A stretch of DNA of 64,000 bases from Chitinophaga sp. CF418 (GCF_900142925.1 NZ_FRCN01000012.1:1-64000), one strand, 5' to 3'; numbered from the stretch's first letter, positions 1 through 9,787 are shown. Program-made: numbers and translations. The notes: generated from the sequence alone by a model not told the origin.

Positions 1-271
1 TAACAACCTCCTCTATTTTACGACTGCTATATATATTATTAATGTAGGAATAGACCAGGACCTTTAACAACATACGTGGGTGATAGCTACTGGTTCCCCC
101 TGGCTTATATTGTTGGATTAACTTTGTGATATCAACTTTATCCAAAATATCGTTGACTGTTCTGACTGGATGATTAGCTGGAATCAGATCATTCAAATCT
201 GGTGGTAACAGCATCCCCTGGTTCTGGTGATTGCTCTTAAATACAACTGATAATGTTTTGCCTCTTGCCAT
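1..271 (-). CDS. IS1182-family transposase, N-terminal part (cut by window edge)
   Basis: The reverse strand reads from an ATG at 271 to the window edge without a stop, giving about 90 residues. The product begins MARGKTLSVVFKSN and contains YKPGGTSSYHPRMLLKVLVY followed by a segment ending in NIYSSRKIEE. That helical N-terminal domain, with the phrase SYHPRMLLKVLVY, is typical of IS1182/IS5-group DDE transposases, which cut and rejoin element ends. The DDE catalytic residues lie outside the window. A good GGAG ribosome binding site sits just before the ATG. The element end should lie between about 272 and 345, but no inverted repeat can be defined from one end. Whether the copy is intact cannot be judged here. 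Confidence 0.85.
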   Translation of the reverse strand, partial: MARGKTLSVVFKSNHQNQGMLLPPDLNDLIPANHPVRTVNDILDKVDITKLIQQYKPGGTSSYHPRMLLKVLVYSYINNIYSSRKIEEVV

Positions 272-335
272 ACTCCCTATAACACAATAAACATTATATG
301 GTTAACAAAACGGCTCCTTTTATTTAAAAAACTGT

Positions 336-378
336 ATAAAAAGAAGAAGCCATCCCAAATTACTTTTGAGACGGCTTC
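336..378 (-). terminator. Rho-independent terminator of the GH71/99-like gene
   Basis: On the minus strand an 11-bp stem GAAGCCGTCTC / GGGATGGCTTC (two G-U pairs) with an 11-nt loop is followed by TTCTTTTTATA. It lies 24 nt past the stop codon of the gene that ends at 402. The two wobble pairs are stable only in minus-strand RNA, which supports that direction. Confidence 0.8.
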
Positions 379-401
379 CTTCAAAACCACAGCAAGAAAG
401 G

Positions 402-3400
402 CTATTCTACCACTAACTTCTTCGTCTCAATCTTTGCATTAGAAATAGTTTTCACCAAATACACCCCCGGCACTAAACTACCTGTAGTCACGGATATACG
501 TTGTTCACCTGCGGCGATATGCTGTTTCAAAGTCTTCACCAGCGCACCATTTGAATTGTATATCTCTATCACTGCATCAGTCGCCGCCGGCAGCTGGTAA
601 TACAATGTTGCCTGTTCTCTTGCAGGATTCGGATAGATCTTCAGGCTTGCCTTTGTCAGTTTATCCTCCACCGGTTGTACCTGCATAGCTGCTACTCTGG
701 CTGCAGACGTAGTACCCCATCTGAACGTTTCCCATCCACCAATAGCTGTACGGTTACAGTTCATAGGTTTTGTACCGTTCTCAGAACAGATATACAGACC
801 TTTCAGGCTCTGGAAGGCAACGGTATTACTGCTTAGGTTGATCCATTTAAATCTTGTAGTGCTATCCAGGGTAGTACCTGTACAGTACATCGGGCTGGTA
901 GCAGTTATATATAGTCCGTTATTTCCTTTCAGGGCGATAGTACTGTTCCCTGCATCCACCACTACAAATTTCTCCCATGGTCCTAAGCCGGTACGGTTAC
1001 AGTTCATTGCTTGCGTACCATTCTCGGAACATACCAGCAGCGTATCATTATACAGGTAAATAGTACTACCAATCGGAGCCGGTGATGGCGGATTGGTGAT
1101 AGTGGTATCCTGCGCATCCTCGATGATAATGTCATCAAAGTAAGCCGTGAAGTTGCCACTCAGCGCGGAGTTGTCATAAGCAATACTGATACCGGTGATC
1201 TCATCCCCGATCAGCTCCCCCTTACCGATCTGGCAGGAAAACTTTTCCCAGCTGCCTACAGTACCACGGCCTACATTCGGATGCATGGTGTTGCCATTAT
1301 TATCCTTATAGGCGGTCAGGTTACGCAGCAACTTACCTGATTTGAACGTCAGGTCTACAGCAGTAAACCTACCGGGATTATTCACGGTATATTTCCAGAA
1401 ACTCAACTGCATATTGGCCTTCACCGCAATCTTTGTTTCTGATATTTTATAGTAATAAGAAGATGCTCCGGCAGCCGTACCATTGATCCTTACGGTGTAC
1501 ACGCCACTCTTTGAGAATGCGGCTGCATTGTCGATCGTTACCGTAGTATTGCTCACACCTGCAGACGATAATACCGCATTCTTATAGAAGCAGGCATCAA
1601 TGGGAGAAACGATATCCTGCGGTACATTGTTGATGAGACAATTCGCTACCCTGCTTTCAAAACTGTTCCTGTAATAGATCGGCCCCAGTGAATAAGGGAT
1701 CGGAATTTCGGCAGGCGTATCTGTACTGGTCAGCAAACGGGCGGCTTGTCCTGCGAGACGCAGGTAATAGTCGGACGAGGTCCAGATACCGTCCATAGAC
1801 AAGGTACCAAAATACTGGTCTGTCGGAATATCAAAATAATCCACCGCTGAACTGATAATATTGGTCGATTCCTCAAACTCATCCAGCATAGCGTAATACA
1901 TAGACTTTATGCCTACACTCTTGATATTACGGGCCTGTTTCCAGAGGAACTTCCCTCCCAGCCTGCGGGTATCATTCGGATAACCTGATACATGCTGCGA
2001 CCAGGCACTGCCGGGGAATATCACCGGATAGAATCCCATGCCATTCTGATCACAGTATTGTTTATCAGGGATCAGGTATTGTGTTCTGAAATTATCGGCT
2101 CCTGTCGTATCGCTGTATACCCCTACTGTCCAGGGAGAGATCATGTTGTACGCTTTGTAAACGTCTTCAAAATCAGGACGGGAACCTCCATCTCTCAATC
2201 TCCAGTCTCTCGGTACTCCGGCAATCACATAACAACCCCGGTCTTTGAAGAACTGCGCCAGTTCCAGCGCCTGTGTTTTGTCCACGAGGATAGTTGAATA
2301 TCCCAATCCCCAGAGCTCTACTACCGGCTTGCCATTCACTGTAGCGTAAGCGCCGGACCTGGTCAGCTCATAGATCTGCTCCATCTGGTATACCCAATCA
2401 CGTTTAATACCTTCTACCAGGTCAATGGAATTCACTTCCCCATTGTTCTGATCAGGCATACAGTACATTACATAAAACAACCTGCCATTGGCTTCACAGG
2501 CGTTCCTGATATGGACATAATAATCATCGGAGGAAGTGTACTTCATATTCCTTCCAACAGGTGCATTACGCTGAATAGCCACACCGTCAAAGCCTGTTCT
2601 TTTGAGCAATGCCATCTGTACATCTATTACACCTTTATCGGTAGAGTTGTACAACTTCGCAGGCTTACCATTTCCGAGATTTGCGAAGTTGGTGGCATAC
2701 ATCGGCACGTTCGGATTATTCTCATAATCCGCCAGCAGAGGGAAGGTCTCTGTATTATGGTTACCCCTTCCTGCAGCAGGTACTTTGTCATATGCCCAAT
2801 GGCTCCAATCCTCCGCCTTAGCCCCTGCTTCGTGCCATAACTGGTAACCCGCAAATGATTTACCTACAAACTCCGAAGCGGGATTGTTAGGTCTGGCAGG
2901 AATAGGCTGTGCATCCGGGTTCAATGATCCGACATAAGCCGTTATGTCTTTGATATAAGTATCTTCCGAACCATATCCGAGACGGATATCTCCACCATAT
3001 CCCATGCTGCCATCCAGGCCTGCATCTTCCAGGAATACCAGGCGGGTAACCCACTTTCCTGTATTTGACTTCTTAAAATCGGCGCCTCCCCATCCTGTAC
3101 CGGAACGGGTGTAGTTCAGCCACACGAAATTCATACTGTTGTCATAATACGTGATAGACAGAATGATCTTTTTAGCCGTAGTGGGAACGGCGCTTCTGTC
3201 ACAACGGACATACATAAACTTTCCTGCGGGGATCTTCCTACAGGGTACACCATCCACAGTAGCGACTTCTGTGTACCCCTCACCGCTCTGGTTATTTTCA
3301 ATACCATAGGATAGACTGCCGGATTGGACCGGATTCGTGAACTTAATCCAGGCAGATACCGGCGGCAGGACAATATCGCCTGCCTTCAGGATGCATGCGC

Positions 3401-3437
3401 ATAGCAGGCATGCAAATAGTAATAGAGAGTGTTTCAT
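402..3437 (-). CDS. Secreted GH71/99-like glycosidase with fascin-like trefoil and T9SS sorting domain
   Basis: This is a 1011-residue exported protein. Residues 1-19 form a signal peptide. An N-terminal carbohydrate-binding-like beta domain is followed, from about residue 195 to 570, by an (alpha/beta) barrel of the GH71/GH99-like type (AGYQLWHEAG near its start, TGFDGVAIQRN, YVMYCMPDQ, GKPVVELWGLGYS). A second beta domain follows (about 590-770). Then comes a three-repeat fascin-like beta-trefoil with recurring SENGTQAMNCNR and GWETFRW phrases. The last 75 residues are a T9SS type A sorting domain (LKIYPNPA...GVYLVKT). The likely role is cleavage of an extracellular alpha-glucan or mannan-like polymer, but the substrate is inferred only from the fold. 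The trefoil closely matches the one in the GH19 chitinase at 42972-45239, so the two may share a ligand. The gene stands alone, with its own terminator. Confidence 0.72.
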   Translation of the reverse strand: MKHSLLLFACLLCACILKAGDIVLPPVSAWIKFTNPVQSGSLSYGIENNQSGEGYTEVATVDGVPCRKIPAGKFMYVRCDRSAVPTTAKKIILSITYYDNSMNFVWLNYTRSGTGWGGADFKKSNTGKWVTRLVFLEDAGLDGSMGYGGDIRLGYGSEDTYIKDITAYVGSLNPDAQPIPARPNNPASEFVGKSFAGYQLWHEAGAKAEDWSHWAYDKVPAAGRGNHNTETFPLLADYENNPNVPMYATNFANLGNGKPAKLYNSTDKGVIDVQMALLKRTGFDGVAIQRNAPVGRNMKYTSSDDYYVHIRNACEANGRLFYVMYCMPDQNNGEVNSIDLVEGIKRDWVYQMEQIYELTRSGAYATVNGKPVVELWGLGYSTILVDKTQALELAQFFKDRGCYVIAGVPRDWRLRDGGSRPDFEDVYKAYNMISPWTVGVYSDTTGADNFRTQYLIPDKQYCDQNGMGFYPVIFPGSAWSQHVSGYPNDTRRLGGKFLWKQARNIKSVGIKSMYYAMLDEFEESTNIISSAVDYFDIPTDQYFGTLSMDGIWTSSDYYLRLAGQAARLLTSTDTPAEIPIPYSLGPIYYRNSFESRVANCLINNVPQDIVSPIDACFYKNAVLSSAGVSNTTVTIDNAAAFSKSGVYTVRINGTAAGASSYYYKISETKIAVKANMQLSFWKYTVNNPGRFTAVDLTFKSGKLLRNLTAYKDNNGNTMHPNVGRGTVGSWEKFSCQIGKGELIGDEITGISIAYDNSALSGNFTAYFDDIIIEDAQDTTITNPPSPAPIGSTIYLYNDTLLVCSENGTQAMNCNRTGLGPWEKFVVVDAGNSTIALKGNNGLYITATSPMYCTGTTLDSTTRFKWINLSSNTVAFQSLKGLYICSENGTKPMNCNRTAIGGWETFRWGTTSAARVAAMQVQPVEDKLTKASLKIYPNPAREQATLYYQLPAATDAVIEIYNSNGALVKTLKQHIAAGEQRISVTTGSLVPGVYLVKTISNAKIETKKLVVE

Positions 3438-3652
3438 ATATAGTATTTAAGTGGGAAAAGATGCTGGATGTTGATGGGTTCTCTACAGATTGTACTGTAT
3501 ATCAACAGGTATGGAATTAGGTGATGGGTTTACGATGTTTTAAAAGAATATGGTTTCGGGGTTAAAGATACGATTCCCATAAGAATGTAGGAGAAATCTC
3601 TGGGGTTCGGGAATCTATTTTAAAACTAGTTTATTGAGAATTATTATTACTC

Positions 3653-4003
3653 TTATCCTAAAATACGATTAACCGCTATTACATTCATAATGACCCAACA
3701 AACCACCAAAACCAGCAACGCGATTAGTCTGGAAATGAGTACAATACCATTGTCAATTAAAATATCATCAGGGTTATTTTCATCATAATAGACGTCTATC
3801 GGCGAATTAATAACCAGTTTTTCCAGCCTATATCTATCTGACGTAACGCTGCGGGCGGCACCATCCTGGTCAATAAATGCCACTATTGGTGCATACTGGA
3901 TTTCCTGATCAACAGATGGCTTATGGACATGTCCCACCACACGCCCTTTCAGGCGAATACCTCTTCTTATCAATCTAGTCGCAAACATGAATCGATACAA
4001 CAA
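3653..4003 (-). CDS. DUF3592-like small membrane protein
   Basis: This 116-residue protein has a central beta-rich part with the DUF3592 pattern: YAPIVAFIDQDG, then a stretch ending INSPIDVYYDENNPDDILID. One clear hydrophobic helix follows (about residues 86-110). The DUF3592 family has no settled biochemical role. It starts 16 nt after the PepSY gene on the same strand, so it probably ends the riboswitch-controlled transcript. The first 20 residues are basic and could be a short amphipathic segment; other members often have a membrane helix there, so the true start could lie slightly differently. Confidence 0.6.
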   Translation of the reverse strand: MLYRFMFATRLIRRGIRLKGRVVGHVHKPSVDQEIQYAPIVAFIDQDGAARSVTSDRYRLEKLVINSPIDVYYDENNPDDILIDNGIVLISRLIALLVLVVCWVIMNVIAVNRILG

Positions 4004-4019
4004 TGGTTCAAATAGTTTC

Positions 4020-5519
4020 CTATAAACTAAATAGTCTACCAGAAGTAGAGGATTTTCGCTTTATCCATTTCCACGTCATCACCAGTCCGGTAAAGCTCAC
4101 ACTCAACCCGCCGATCAGTAGTAAACCAACAACCAAATCCCACAATGGCCGCCTGTAAACCAGCCATTTGAAATCCAGGCTATGCAGCCCGTGGTACAAC
4201 CACCGTTCAAGCCTGCTCAATTTCTCATGCTTCAAAACTACCTGGCCGGTCTTTAAATCGATGTAGTACCAGGTTTCCTGCGACGTAGACATCTTCACCC
4301 TCAGGACTGGTAGTCGTTTTTCATTATACTTCGAGTAATAGTAATCGTCATACTCGCTGAGTACGAGGCTTTCTTTGATCCCTATGCCCGGGTTCAGGGC
4401 CTGCACCATGCTTATGAACGGTCGATGATCGAACTTTTCGAAAGGTATAACAGCATCTGCATCTGCCGGCATCAGGCGCGTATGATCATCATCCTGGCAG
4501 GCCAGATAGTAGGGTTTGCCGTGTAACTGTATCAAATGGATTTCTTTCACTGAAATCTCATTCAGGCGCTCAATTGCCTTCAATGAAGACAAGCTGAATA
4601 GCTCCGCTTTCATCGGCCCACCTGTCCATTGCGCTGTTTCTTCCATGTCAAGTCTGGTATTTGGAGCCCAGTCCCATGGCGTCATCGACAAAAGTCCACT
4701 GAACACCCAGGTAAAAGCAACGATGCCAAAGACAAAGCCGGTGTAATGATGCCAGCGAAACCAGCGCTTTTTGTATGGACTGAATTCGAAGGAGGATTTA
4801 TCTTTTCGTTTATACCTGACAAATCCCATAACAATACCTGCAATACACATGATGGTGCCCAGCGAGGATATCCAGATGATAATGTCGTTCCAGAGCGGCC
4901 GGTTCCTTAGCAAAACAGTCGGATAGATCCAATGCGGTATTGGTCCCAACCAGGCCAGAAAGCGCTGGCGGGCGTTGACCCGCTGAACGACTTCTCCGGT
5001 TTGTGTAGAAACATAAATGTAAGTACCCTCATCATCGTCTATCTGCATCCGGTACACAGGCGTCGTGTAGCCCTGCGACCGCGCCGCTGCCATCCATTGA
5101 TCGATTTCGGTCAATACGGCTGTCTTGCCCACCCTAGCAGGTTTGCCGAAGCTGCTGGCCAGCTTGCCGGCCAGCACTGAATCTGTTCCTGAAAATAGCT
5201 CTCCGTTGTCGGCAAATACGGCTTTGTAATCGCCCCTGGTGGTGGTAAGACGGTAAACCGGCCGGTCGAGCATCATACCCAACCGGACGGTCCTCATTGT
5301 GTCTTTGACTCCAGCCATTGTCAATGCTTCATTTAAATTCAGCTTACATGACTGTAAGTCCACCGGTGGCAGGTTCCGCAATTTTTCGTGCTGCCGCATG
5401 GTTGGATACCGCACGTACATCATCGCGAAGCCGGACAGAAACCATACAACGAAAAGCAAGCTCAATGCAAAGCCCAGGTAGCGATGAACCAGCAAAAATA
5501 GTTTAACAGTAGTTTTCAT
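4020..5519 (-). CDS. PepSY-associated transmembrane protein (putative reductase)
   Basis: This is a 499-residue inner-membrane protein of the PepSY_TM family (iron-regulated membrane protein group). Hydrophobic helices are visible at about residues 9-34, 190-235, 255-280 and 455-490. PepSY-like periplasmic parts lie between them (GTYIYVSTQTGEVV; TWYYIDLKTGQVVLKHEKL), each followed by the WLYHGLH or WIYPT phrase seen in this family. Several histidines in or near the helices (HRYLG, HWIYP, RWHHYTG, YHGLHSL) could bind haem. Related proteins work beside TonB-dependent receptors and are thought to reduce imported metal chelates. The gene begins 3 nt after the receptor gene ends, so the two are co-transcribed. 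The upstream cobalamin riboswitch suggests the cargo is a corrinoid or cobalt-linked compound rather than an iron siderophore. Confidence 0.85.
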   Translation of the reverse strand: MKTTVKLFLLVHRYLGFALSLLFVVWFLSGFAMMYVRYPTMRQHEKLRNLPPVDLQSCKLNLNEALTMAGVKDTMRTVRLGMMLDRPVYRLTTTRGDYKAVFADNGELFSGTDSVLAGKLASSFGKPARVGKTAVLTEIDQWMAAARSQGYTTPVYRMQIDDDEGTYIYVSTQTGEVVQRVNARQRFLAWLGPIPHWIYPTVLLRNRPLWNDIIIWISSLGTIMCIAGIVMGFVRYKRKDKSSFEFSPYKKRWFRWHHYTGFVFGIVAFTWVFSGLLSMTPWDWAPNTRLDMEETAQWTGGPMKAELFSLSSLKAIERLNEISVKEIHLIQLHGKPYYLACQDDDHTRLMPADADAVIPFEKFDHRPFISMVQALNPGIGIKESLVLSEYDDYYYSKYNEKRLPVLRVKMSTSQETWYYIDLKTGQVVLKHEKLSRLERWLYHGLHSLDFKWLVYRRPLWDLVVGLLLIGGLSVSFTGLVMTWKWIKRKSSTSGRLFSL

Positions 5520-5522
5520 GCA

Positions 5523-7907
5523 TTAAAGGCTGTACCGTACTGTGACGAGAAAGTTTCTGGTAGCTCCCGGCGAGAACTGGTTGGAGAAAATCGCGTTGGC
5601 GAAGTATTTCTCATTGAAGAGATTGTTCATATTCACTCTCAGTCCAATCCGTCCAATGCGATAACCCAACGCAGCGTCGAAAACGGTATAGGATGGTAAA
5701 ACGTAGCTATTGGAGCTATTTGTAAAAGTTTCATCCATATAATTAGCACCGGCGCTGATACTGAATCCTTTCGCAGCCCCGTTCTGAATTTCATAATTAA
5801 CCCAGGCGTTAACAAGATTTTTGGGAGCAAACGCGACGGTCTTGCCTGCTACTTTATTTGTTTCGCCAGATGAAAAAGGAAGGATCTTCGCGTTCGAGAA
5901 AGTATATCCTGCCGTTACATCTAAACCCGGCAGAAGACTTCCGTTTACTTCCAGCTCAAAACCTTTTGATTCCGCCGAACCAATCCGCTTGTAGACACCA
6001 CCCGGAAGCGCTTCCAGCTGATTGTTCTTTCGCATATAATAGCATGAAAGATTTCCCGACCATTTTCCGGAAAGCTCCAATCTGCTGCCAACTTCACCCT
6101 GATACCCGGTTTCCGGATCGAAAGTCTCACCGTTCGGAGCCACTCTGCGCGAAGGCTTAAAATAGGTAGAGAATGATCCGTAGACTGACAATGGATCGAT
6201 TGGCTGATACACCAGACCCAGTCTGTAGGTCAATGCAGATTTCGAAATGGTCGACTCTACACCGTGTTCCGTTACGTTACGGTCTGCGTCTACTTTGTCG
6301 GTGTAATAAGTGCCATTGAAGATGTCATAACGAAGACCGGCGATACCTTTCAGTTTATCGGAAAAACGGATAAAATCCTGCAGATAAATCCCGTGGACAT
6401 TCTCCATGGTTGCGCGGTAGTTCACATCGGTATAGCTCAGGTAACCCTGGTTAAGAACCGGGCTATTAACCGGAATAGTCGCATGGAGACCTGCGCCGAA
6501 AATCTCTCCATTGTAAGTCTTTCTATCCAGCATGCTGACCGAATACCCTGCCAGCAGCTTATGTCCGATCGGGCCTGTGTTGAAATCGTAAGTCAGTTCC
6601 AGCTGATTTTGCCAGGGCTTTGTCAGGTGGTTAAAGTAAAATGGAAACGATCGCTGCAATGATTCCATCGCCGGATTGAAGCTCAGCTCTTCCGTTGAGA
6701 AATAGTTGATATTGTCGTCGTAGTATGAGAGCTGGTTTGACAGCCGCAGATTGCTGGCCAGCTGGCGGGTGTATTTCAACTGAAAATCGTAGCGGGTATG
6801 TTTGAGAAAATCCTGGGGATCGTTGTAGCGGGTATCTACATTCATTCCCGGCGCTACTTTACTGCCTTCCAGCATTGGTATCCCGGCATCGGTGTCGTAA
6901 ATATCCTTATTGGCACCAATAGTCAGATAGAACTGATCTTTGCTGGTCGGGGTGTATTCCAGCGCCAGATAACCGTTGTTCGTATTCGATCCGGAATGTC
7001 TGTATCCTTCGGTGTCAGACATACCAAAATCTACCCGGTAACGCAGCTTATCATTGATTGCGCCACCTGCACCCGCACGGATCCTTCTGGTGTTGAAGCT
7101 GCCATAGCTGGCAGAAAAATCTGCTTTGAAGCCCGCAGTTGGTCTTTTCCTGACAATGTTAATAATCCCGCCCAGCGCTGAATGTCCAAACAAGACAGAA
7201 GCCGGGCCTTTTAACACCTCGATAGACTCGACATTAGCCAGGTTTGTGGTCGGGGCGCTGGTGGAAATGTTATGACGCTCATCTCGCACACCATCGACCA
7301 AAAGCACAAAATTTGAAAAACCCCTGATCGTGAAATGCTGGAAGCCACCGTAAGTATTGTTAGCTCTCACCCCGGTGGTGTTTTTCATTGCTTCGCCCAG
7401 ATCGTCGATCCCGCGTTGCTCAATGGTTTTTACAGATACCGTTGATGTGGTGACCGGCATGTCGCGAAGGGGTACGTCAATCTTGTTGACCGCAGAAAAA
7501 GCTTGTCGCCTGGCTGCGCTGCTCACTACCTCTGAGAGCTCATTGGTACTGATATTTAGCTTGTAGTTCAATTCCAGCGCCTGGCCTTCCTTCACAATGA
7601 TGTTTTCCTTCTTCGCCTCGTGGCCCACGCCGCTGGCAAGGAGCGTATAACTTCCTGCCTGGACATTCCTGATGTCAAATCTGCCGTCACCGTCGGTTAC
7701 AGCAGCATAACCGGTACCTTCCAGCCGCACACTGATACCAGCGATTGCATCTCCTTTTTCATTCTGAATGGACCCGCTGACCCTTCCTGGCGCAGCCCCG
7801 AAACTCAGAATAGAAGACAATAGTAACGCGAATGATAGAAGGAATGAAAATGTTTTTTTCGCCTGTTTGCTGTTAGTTCGCGAGCAGCAGAATGTAGGTG
7901 TTTGCAT
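5523..7907 (-). CDS. TonB-dependent receptor, siderophore-receptor type, under cobalamin riboswitch
   Basis: This 794-residue outer-membrane receptor has a signal segment within residues 1-40, a carboxypeptidase-D-like beta domain (about 42-120), a plug domain (about 140-245, with FTIRGFSNFVLLVDGVRDE and VEVLKGPASVLFGHSALGG-type phrases) and a 22-strand barrel ending in the aromatic-rich TRNFLVTVRYSL. It imports a scarce ligand across the outer membrane, driven by TonB. By sequence type it would be called a siderophore receptor. However, a cobalamin riboswitch lies in its 5' leader and it is followed by a PepSY membrane protein, so corrinoid uptake is a serious alternative. The leader between riboswitch and ATG is about 180 nt. 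The barrel appears complete. Confidence 0.88.
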   Translation of the reverse strand: MQTPTFCCSRTNSKQAKKTFSFLLSFALLLSSILSFGAAPGRVSGSIQNEKGDAIAGISVRLEGTGYAAVTDGDGRFDIRNVQAGSYTLLASGVGHEAKKENIIVKEGQALELNYKLNISTNELSEVVSSAARRQAFSAVNKIDVPLRDMPVTTSTVSVKTIEQRGIDDLGEAMKNTTGVRANNTYGGFQHFTIRGFSNFVLLVDGVRDERHNISTSAPTTNLANVESIEVLKGPASVLFGHSALGGIINIVRKRPTAGFKADFSASYGSFNTRRIRAGAGGAINDKLRYRVDFGMSDTEGYRHSGSNTNNGYLALEYTPTSKDQFYLTIGANKDIYDTDAGIPMLEGSKVAPGMNVDTRYNDPQDFLKHTRYDFQLKYTRQLASNLRLSNQLSYYDDNINYFSTEELSFNPAMESLQRSFPFYFNHLTKPWQNQLELTYDFNTGPIGHKLLAGYSVSMLDRKTYNGEIFGAGLHATIPVNSPVLNQGYLSYTDVNYRATMENVHGIYLQDFIRFSDKLKGIAGLRYDIFNGTYYTDKVDADRNVTEHGVESTISKSALTYRLGLVYQPIDPLSVYGSFSTYFKPSRRVAPNGETFDPETGYQGEVGSRLELSGKWSGNLSCYYMRKNNQLEALPGGVYKRIGSAESKGFELEVNGSLLPGLDVTAGYTFSNAKILPFSSGETNKVAGKTVAFAPKNLVNAWVNYEIQNGAAKGFSISAGANYMDETFTNSSNSYVLPSYTVFDAALGYRIGRIGLRVNMNNLFNEKYFANAIFSNQFSPGATRNFLVTVRYSL

Positions 7908-8085
7908 ACTTTTAACTTATAGATTAAATGAGTTAAAAGCTCTTTGCAGCATTTTACGGCACTTTAGGACATGAGCAGGAGGAGGACGCGCCTGACAGCG
8001 CTGGTTTTGTTGGGGTACCCAAAACCGTTATAAATATTATCCAGACCGACCTGCTTTATTGCGCGAAAGCGTCGTCCACTAGAAA

Positions 8086-8247
8086 AGGCAGGTCTCCTGG
8101 CTTGTAACATTTATACCATCCTTCCCATCCGCCGGAGGCGGACAGTGGATATGTCGATATAAACTTTGGTAGTTACTTACAGTTGCGCGACAGCTCGTGA
8201 TTTACACACGATTCCCTATTAATTTACTGAAAAGCAAAACCTTTCCT
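8086..8247 (-). promoter_or_regulatory. Cobalamin riboswitch
   Basis: On the minus strand the element contains, in order, AATAGGGAA, a short hairpin, GCTGTCGCGCAACTGTAA, a variable arm and the B12-box GCCAGGAGACCTGCC (8087-8101). These are the hallmark blocks of the cobalamin aptamer in the correct order and spacing. It lies about 180 nt upstream of the TonB-receptor gene on the same strand, so cobalamin should repress the receptor-PepSY-DUF3592 operon. A hairpin at 8003-8026 (GGTTTT...AAAACC enclosing GGGTACCC) could belong to the expression platform, although it has no U tract. Control may instead be at translation. Confidence 0.93.
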
Positions 8248-8450
8248 GTTGGAAAAATAAAGTAAAGAACTTCTTTGGGCCGCGAAGATATAGGAATAAA
8301 TCAAGATTAAATCTAAAATCCGGAATTGCTTGCGAAGTATTCGCTGAACTGGTAAACCGGGTTTATCTTTATCAAGATATCAGGGCAAAATTGTGACAGC
8401 CCCAAATTGGTTGATCTCAATCGTAGTCCGGGATAAGATAAGCAAATAGC

Positions 8451-9041
8451 CTATTGGCCAGCACCTTTCAGCGCTTTATTCAAGAGCATCTGTCCCGCAT
8501 CACTATAAGCAAGAGACAAGGCCACCTGTCTTCCTTCTGCGCTCATTTTTGCCCATGTTTTTTGCAAAATATTAATCATCTTTTCTTCTGCATGTTTCTT
8601 TATAAGATCATCATACTGGAATGACAGAAACACCAGGCAAAGGGCATCCTCCATCGTTTGGACATCAGTATCCGTTTTAAGTTTTTTCTTCAATACAATT
8701 TCGTTGACCCGGGCAATGATGTCCGCGTCATATCCCAGCGACTGCAATATTTCCGTTGCCTTCTGTGCGTGAAAATGCGATAAATCGTTTCTCCATTTCA
8801 GGTAGCCTACTCTCCCTTCCGGGTAAGTTTTTCTGTCGATTTCCCATCTTCCTATGTGCTGGCTCCTCGAAGCAAGTAAAAGCGGCTCGCTGGCTTCCGG
8901 ATTAAGTTTCTTCACCCATTCATACAATTGAATGGCGTAAAAATATTCAGATGGATAATGATTGCCATCCCATATTACTTCGGATGGATCCTGTTGGTTA
9001 TAAGCATCAAATAAATGAAAAGCCTGTTCCATTTTTGTCAT
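8451..9041 (-). CDS. DUF4202 family protein
   Basis: The 196-residue product starts MTKMEQAFHLFDAYN and contains ASRSQHIGRWEIDR, GYLKWRNDLSHFHA and a C-terminal helical stretch, the standard layout of DUF4202. The conserved histidines (SQHIGRW, LSHFHA) are suggestive of a metal-dependent HD-like helical fold, but no reaction is established. An upstream in-frame ATG at 9134 would add 31 residues unlike the family (FTRGIWYFLYYIYN); the start at 9041 fits the usual length of about 195. It lies upstream of the riboswitch leader on the same strand, but the riboswitch separates it from the receptor operon. Confidence 0.82.
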   Translation of the reverse strand: MTKMEQAFHLFDAYNQQDPSEVIWDGNHYPSEYFYAIQLYEWVKKLNPEASEPLLLASRSQHIGRWEIDRKTYPEGRVGYLKWRNDLSHFHAQKATEILQSLGYDADIIARVNEIVLKKKLKTDTDVQTMEDALCLVFLSFQYDDLIKKHAEEKMINILQKTWAKMSAEGRQVALSLAYSDAGQMLLNKALKGAGQ

Positions 9042-9302
9042 AAAGACCAGTGATTTAGTAGTGTCATTGCTCAAGTTATTGTAAATATAGTAAAGAAAAT
9101 ACCATATACCACGAGTGAAATTCATTGTGGCCACTACCGCAAAAGTTGCCAGTATTCAGAAAAACTACAGGAATTATCGGCGAGTTATATAGAATACTTT
9201 TATTTTATCATATTTAAATAAAAAATGTATATTTATTTTGACATTAGCCCTACAGACTATAAGTCTAAGCTATTAACCTTAAATAAGTAATATTAAATCA
9301 GA

Positions 9303-9758
9303 ATGCATCCCATGATCCGTCCAATTTTTATCGCTTTACTAATTACGTTTTCCTCAACTTCTGTTTTTGCAGGTATTAAAATTCCTTTTGGGGAAAGAGA
9401 AGTATTAAACAAAGTGTATGACTTACCTAATACAGATGAATTTAAATCAGACGATGGCAATTTTATTGACCTGGCGACGCTTCATAAAGAATACAACATT
9501 GCTTATTTCCTTCCATTATACGTCATGGAAGAACCTAAACTGGTTATCTTTGATCAACAAAGAGACGCTTTTTATGATATACCTCAAGACAAAATAGATG
9601 CAATTTTAGCATCACAAAAGCTAAAAAAGGAAGAACTTAATAAATTGCCTTTCTACACAAGATATGGAGGTAAAATAGTTGCGGTATTGATCATCGCGGC
9701 ATTGATCTGGGGAGTTATTCCTTCAAAAAAAGAAGAAGTAGAAGCTAAGGACATTTAA
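9303..9758 (+). CDS. Small exported membrane-anchored protein of unknown function
   Basis: This 151-residue protein has a signal peptide (IFIALLITFSSTSVFA, residues 8-23) and a C-terminal hydrophobic helix (GGKIVAVLIIAALIWGVI, about 121-138) followed by a charged tail. The middle contains KVYDLPNTDEFKSDDG and FIDLATLHKEYNIAYFLPLY, which recalls a recurrent Bacteroidota family of small envelope proteins with no assigned role. The topology is soluble periplasmic domain then membrane anchor. It is monocistronic, with a strong terminator 30 nt after its stop. Confidence 0.75.
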   Translation: MHPMIRPIFIALLITFSSTSVFAGIKIPFGEREVLNKVYDLPNTDEFKSDDGNFIDLATLHKEYNIAYFLPLYVMEEPKLVIFDQQRDAFYDIPQDKIDAILASQKLKKEELNKLPFYTRYGGKIVAVLIIAALIWGVIPSKKEEVEAKDI

Positions 9759-9787
9759 ACTTAACCTTAAATCACTTTTATAAATTT

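Noticed and set aside
8003..8026. Intrinsic terminator as the riboswitch expression platform
   Set aside because: The hairpin is present but no U-run follows on the minus strand, so it was not called as a terminator.
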